The notes below the pieces were generated by a model. It did no database searches, was not told where the DNA came from, and saw only the letters and a list, made by a program, of their open reading frames with translations. The translations under genes were made by a program, and so were the position numbers. From Symbiodinium natans (Eukaryota > Sar > Dinophyceae > Suessiales > Symbiodiniaceae), in the NCBI GenBank assembly GCA_905221605.1, contig CAJNDS010000824.1, forward strand, positions 265,001 through 329,000: a DNA stretch of 64,000 nucleotides, read 5' to 3'. This document shows, piece after piece, positions 59,698 to 64,000 of this stretch (the first letter of the stretch is position 1; every line of letters begins with the position of its first letter).

Positions 59698-62600
59698 ATG
59701 CCAAGCCCCTTGCCAGCAATGCTTGACCCGCCATCGCATGACGATGATACCGTGCAGTGCCTGGCGGATCCAGGAGTGATGAGCAGCATGGGAAGCTTGC
59801 AGCATCTGCAGCATCAGCTCGATTGGGCGAAGGTGATTCCGCTTCTTGCTGATCCAAGCTGCACTGTGCGTTGCGGAGTTCGGAGGTTCCTGGAGGAGGA
59901 GATGGCGGGCGAGGTCATCTCAGAGTATTGGGACATGGTCCTTTCATTGTTGACACATGAGGATCCTCAAACGCGCGTCTCAACCCAAGAGCTCCTGGAA
60001 AAGAGGCTCTCCGCCGATGTTGTTGCCAGGCACTTCCGGAAAATCGTGCCGCCTCTGCTGGCAGATCCGGAGCTGCAGATGTGGTCGTTGGACCTGCTCA
60101 GGGACACGATGTCTGCAGAGCAGCTGATTGAGCACGTTGAAGTGTTCATATCTCCCCCTTGGTATGAGCGCGTGGTGAGGGAGCGGAACCTCGACTTCAT
60201 GGAAGAGCAGATGCCGTGGGTGCTGAATGCGTCGCATGCCCAGAAGATAGTGCCCCTCCTGTCCAAAAGATGGCCCATAGACAGGAAGGTGAGGAGCTGG
60301 GCGCTGGGTCTCCTGCGGGAGAGAATGCCCGGCGAGCTGCTGGCAGAGAATTCGGTGTTGATGGAGGAGCTGTGGCAGAAAGTGATGCCCCTGTTGAAAG
60401 ATTTGCAAGGTGATGAACCAGAGGTGAGCAACTCAGCCCAGCGAATGATAGAAACTCAGATTTCGGAGGATGTTCTCGCCGTGCACTTTCGGATGATCGT
60501 GCCGCCCCTGCTGTCAGACCCGAAGCTGCAGTCGTGGTCGTTTGACCTTCTCCGGGGCAAGATGTCTGCGGAGCAGCTGATTGAGCACATTGATGTGGTC
60601 GTATCGGACCTGACCAGTCACCGGCCCAGGCAAGATGAGCAGGTGAAGGAGCGGACCTTCGACTTCATTGAAATGCAAATGCCAGCTGTCATTCACGCAC
60701 AGCATGTCCAGAAGGTCGTTGCGCTCTTAGCGAATCCGGAGGCGAACAGCTGGGCATTGAATCTCTTGCTGGAGCGGACGTGTGGCACGTTGCTGGCAGA
60801 GCATTGGGAGAAGATGATCACTGTTGTCTATGACGCTAGCTTCGGGATGAACCGGAAGACGCTGTCTGTCTCGGCGGAGTCAATTCCCGATAAGCTCTTG
60901 GGCTTCATGCAAAAGCAGATGCCGGGCATGCTGAATGCATCGCATGCCCAGAAGATAGTGGCGCTGCTGGCGGTCCCAGATAGGAAGGTGAGGAGCTGGG
61001 CGCTGGGTCTCCTGCGGGAGAGAATGCCCGGCGAGCTGCTGGCAGAGAATTCGGTGTTGATGGAGGAGCTGTGGCAGAAAGTGCTGCCCCTGTTGACAGA
61101 TTTGCGAGGTGATGAACCAGAGGTGAGCAACTCAGCCCAGCGAATGATAGAAACTCAAATTTCGGAGGATGTTCTCGCCGTGCACTTTCGGATGATCGTG
61201 CCGCCCCTGCTGTCAGACCCGAAGCTGCAGTCGTGGTCGTTTGACCTTCTCCGGGGCAAGATGTCTGCAGAGCAGCTGATTGAGCACCTTGATGTGGTCG
61301 TATCGGGCCTGACCAGTCACCGGCCCAGGCAAGATGAGCAGGTGAAGGAGCGGACCTTCGACTTCATTGAAATGCAAATGCCAGCTGTCATTCACGCACA
61401 GCATGTCCAGAAGGTCGTTGCGCTCTTAGCGAATCCGGAGGCGAACAGCTGGGCATTGAATCTCTTGCTGGAGCGGACGTGTGGCACGTTGCTGGCAGAG
61501 CATTGGGAGAAGATGTTCACTGTTGTCTATGACGCTAGCTTCGGGATGAACCGGAAGACGCTGTCTGTCTCGGCGGAGTCAATTCCCGATAAGCTCTTGG
61601 GCTTCATGCAAAAGCAGATGCCGGGCATGCTGAATGCATCGCATGCCCAGAAGATAGTGGCGCTGCTGGCGGTCCCAGATAGGAAGGTGAGGAGCTGGGC
61701 GCTGGGTCTCCTGCGGGAGAGAATGCCCGGCGAGCTGCTGGCAGAGAATTCGGTGTTGATGGAGGAGCTGTGGCAGAAAGTGCTGCCCCTGTTGAAAGAT
61801 TTGCGAGGTGATGAACCAGAGGTGAGCAACTCAGCCCAGCGAATGATAGAAACTCAGATTTCGGAGGATGTTCTCGCCGTGCACTTTCGGATGATCGTGC
61901 CGCCCCTGCTGTCAGACCCGAAGCTGCAGTCGTGGTCTTTTGACCTTCTCAGGGACAAGATTTCTGCAGAGCAGCTGATTGAGCACATTGATGTGGTCGT
62001 ATCGGAACTGACCAACCAAGATGCGCAGGTGAAGAAACGAACTTTCAAATTCATTGAAGTGCAATTGCCGGCTGTGATGCACGCAGAGCATGTCCGGATG
62101 ATCGTGGCATGCTTGTGGCAATCAGATTTGAAGGCGAAGGAGTGGGCTTTGACACTCTTGACGCAGCGGATGCCCAGCGCGCTCCTCGCCGACTATTTGC
62201 AGAAGATCGGACCCTTCCTGCATGATGATCGTCTTGCCTCCGCCGCCGCCGTGCTCTTTGTGAAGAAGGGCTCCAGCCTCTCAAGGGCGCAACTTGCCCA
62301 GCACTCCGAGCGGCTTGCAGTACTGCTTCTGAAGAACTGCAGCGTAAAGCTTGAAGTAACTTTGACGAAGATCCTCGGGAAGATCCTCGGGATTCGACAC
62401 GACCTGGGGAACAACAGTGAGACGTTCGAGCTTCTCTCGAAGCTCCGGGTTTCTTGCCTCGTCAAATTGCGCACTAAGCACCTTTCCGAGTGGCGAGATG
62501 AGTCTGGCAACACGTGGCTGCACTTGGCGGCCAAAGCAGGCCACCTCGAGGCCTGCAAGGCCCTGGTGGACACGGCGGGCCTCGCCCTGCGCGCCCAAAA

Positions 62601-64000
62601 CCAAGCTGGCCACGAGCCGCTCACGCTTGCGGCGACTCGCGAATGTGGATCGGTTCCTGCGGAGCAAGATGCACTTCCAAGAGACCCGCTTCGGCCACGG
62701 GAATGCCTACGATGAGATGGAGAAGGAGGAGAGATCCGTCACCAAGGTCGTGTGGTACACCGTGCCTCTCCCGGGCATGGCGGGCCACTTGGGCGGCCTG
62801 CACTCCTTCCTCGTCATCACCGTCTCTGGTGGAGAGGCGAACCAAGCAGCAACGAGAAGGTACGTGCTCGAGAAGGCCGGGTCGGTTGGCAGGGAGGCAC
62901 ATCAGAAGCATGGCGTCTTCGTCGGGAACCAAGATCTTGGAGCCAACTTGACGAGCGTCCCAGGTCGGAAAGCACGCAAGGCACTGAGCCTTGCCAGTGG
63001 CAACCTCAAGGAGGGACTGCAGATGAAGCGGCTGCACGAGGAAGCTAGCAACACGGGGCCATACGATCTGGCATCTTCCAACTGCCACCACGCGGCCCAA
63101 AGGGTTTTCAACCGCTGTTGCACTCGGGAAGAAGACCGGGAGGCAAGTCCCCCCAACCAATGGCTGGCGAAGTTGGCGGCCCCACTTGGCCTCGGTGGCC
63201 TGTTCAACTCAACTTGCTCAACTTCCGAAGGCTCAGGATCCGAGGTCGCCTCCTCGGAGTCCGAGGTGGCCTCGTCAGGCTGCCGCCTTGTGGACCCCCC
63301 CAGCGGCTTCACGTCACCGGTTGATTTTTACTCCGACGCCGTTGCCAAGGTGGCCGCTGCCCTCAGCTATGCTGTGTACGAAGAGGCAAGCGTCTTGAAG
63401 CCGACAGATGAAGGTGCCGTTGTGATTCACAATATGTTGGACAGGGCAGTGGTCGTGCACGAGCCTGCGGCTGACGAGCGACGCAGAGTCGCAGCAGGCG
63501 AGGAAATCAGCATGCTCATCCAAGAGGAGAAAGTTACGGTGGATGTCTATGCAGCCGCACGGATTCCAGGACTCTATCGCCACCGGCGTCTGGCCCGAAA
63601 CCAACCTGTTTGGAGAGGCCGTCGCTATGACGTGGCAATGGACTGTCGAAGTGAAGCAGTTGTATTGAAGGAGGTGACACCACTTGAAGGAATGGACAAC
63701 GTGGACGTGCTTCACTTCACCAGGAAGGCACAAGGCAAGAGCCCGGTGCAGTGGCTCCTCGCCAGATCGGGCGCTACTCTGTACCTTTGCTTCCGTGGGA
63801 CGGATGACGTGCAAGACCTTGCAATTGACCTCAGCGCTGTGCCGGACTACTTCAGATTCAAAAAGCACGGCATGGGTGTGCATGCTGGCATCGCCCACGT
63901 CCTGGAGCAGGAGGGAGAGAACGTCGACCATGTGGTGAACGAGGTCTGGACTGCGTTGAACAACCACCGTCGAGCAGGAGATCAGTTGGTGCTCTGTGGC
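59698..64000 (+). CDS. HEAT-ankyrin-papain-like-lipase fusion protein, gene 2 (frame break, runs off window)
   Basis: Paralogue of gene 1, head to tail on the same strand. The first frame (59698-62715, 1005 codons) is a long HEAT-like solenoid to about residue 930, including a 233-residue near-identical repeat (residues 196-428, 429-661 and a partial third), then ankyrin repeats (about 932-981). At 62641-62645 gene 2 reads GAATGTGG where gene 1 reads GAAGTGG; the extra base throws the frame into a stop 25 codons later. The gene 1-like frame resumes at 62642 and is open to 64000 (453 codons). It contains the papain-like domain (His codon 62801, Cys codon 63083), one copy of the unknown module (63380-63673), and the lipase FRGTDD (63791). 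The window ends at LVLCG, just before the expected GHSLGG. ATG 59719 is an alternative start. The frame break may be a base-call error, a recent null mutation or, less likely, recoding. A lipid-acting role is inferred from the domains. Confidence 0.8.
60283..61964 (+). repeat. 699-base in-frame repeat in gene 2
   Basis: Tandem copies at 60283-60981 and 60982-61680, plus a partial third to about 61964. They differ at only a handful of positions. The period (233 codons) holds several HEAT-like units, so the repeat lengthens the solenoid without changing frame. Gene 1 has only one equivalent set of helices, so this is a recent gene 2-specific expansion. Confidence 0.95.

Noticed and set aside
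1-64000. CRISPR array, tRNA, rRNA or autonomous transposon
   Set aside because: The tandem repeats lack CRISPR spacing, no tRNA or rRNA signature was recognised by eye, and no reverse transcriptase, integrase or transposase motif was found in the translations.

Overview
The window looks like nuclear DNA of a dinoflagellate (inference, about 75% sure). The evidence is: short interstitial stretches of the TTTAGGG/CCCTAAA telomere-type heptamer throughout, in both orientations; long intronless-looking head-to-tail paralogues; very low gene density; and a fusion protein joining an alpha-solenoid, ankyrin repeats and a lipase. TTTAGGG is shared with plants and some other algae, so this is not proof. 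No bacterial operon structure, tRNA, rRNA, CRISPR array or intact transposase/reverse transcriptase gene was recognised.

Layout. (1) Positions 1-14850: gene-poor DNA with many short TTTAGGG/CCCTAAA patches, C-runs, and three short foldback (MITE-like) elements with related ends at 2704-2813, 9681-9776 and 11026-11138. No open reading frame here has recognisable protein features. (2) Positions about 14851-50230: a head-to-tail triplication of a unit of roughly 12 kb, copies A (14851-26780), B (26781-38627) and C (38628-50230). A and B are almost identical; C is more diverged. Each unit has a repeat-rich head and a 9 kb unique body. Nearly all body reading frames are broken by non-triplet indels between copies. 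One minus-strand segment (24151-24765, 36212-36832, 48130-48708) has only triplet-sized length differences and is the best coding candidate. Two pure telomere-type arrays present in A and B are missing at the matching sites in C. (3) Positions 50230-52775: degenerate heptamer repeats and non-coding DNA. (4) Positions 52776-64000: two large paralogous genes in tandem on the plus strand.

The two genes encode the same unusual architecture: an N-terminal HEAT-like alpha-solenoid, about two ankyrin repeats, a circularly permuted papain-like domain (His then Asn-Cys-His-His), a roughly 90-residue module of unknown function (two copies in gene 1, one in gene 2), and a class 3 lipase domain (FRGTDD, GHSLGG, DPVPRLP). 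Gene 2 runs off the window just before its lipase serine. Each gene has one single-base frame break, at different places: near 52950-52957 in gene 1 and near 62641-62645 in gene 2. Either these are recent pseudogenes or the bases are assembly errors. A tract of about 443 bases is almost identical between the genes while flanking parts are diverged, which suggests gene conversion. Gene 2 also carries a 699-base in-frame repeat in its solenoid.
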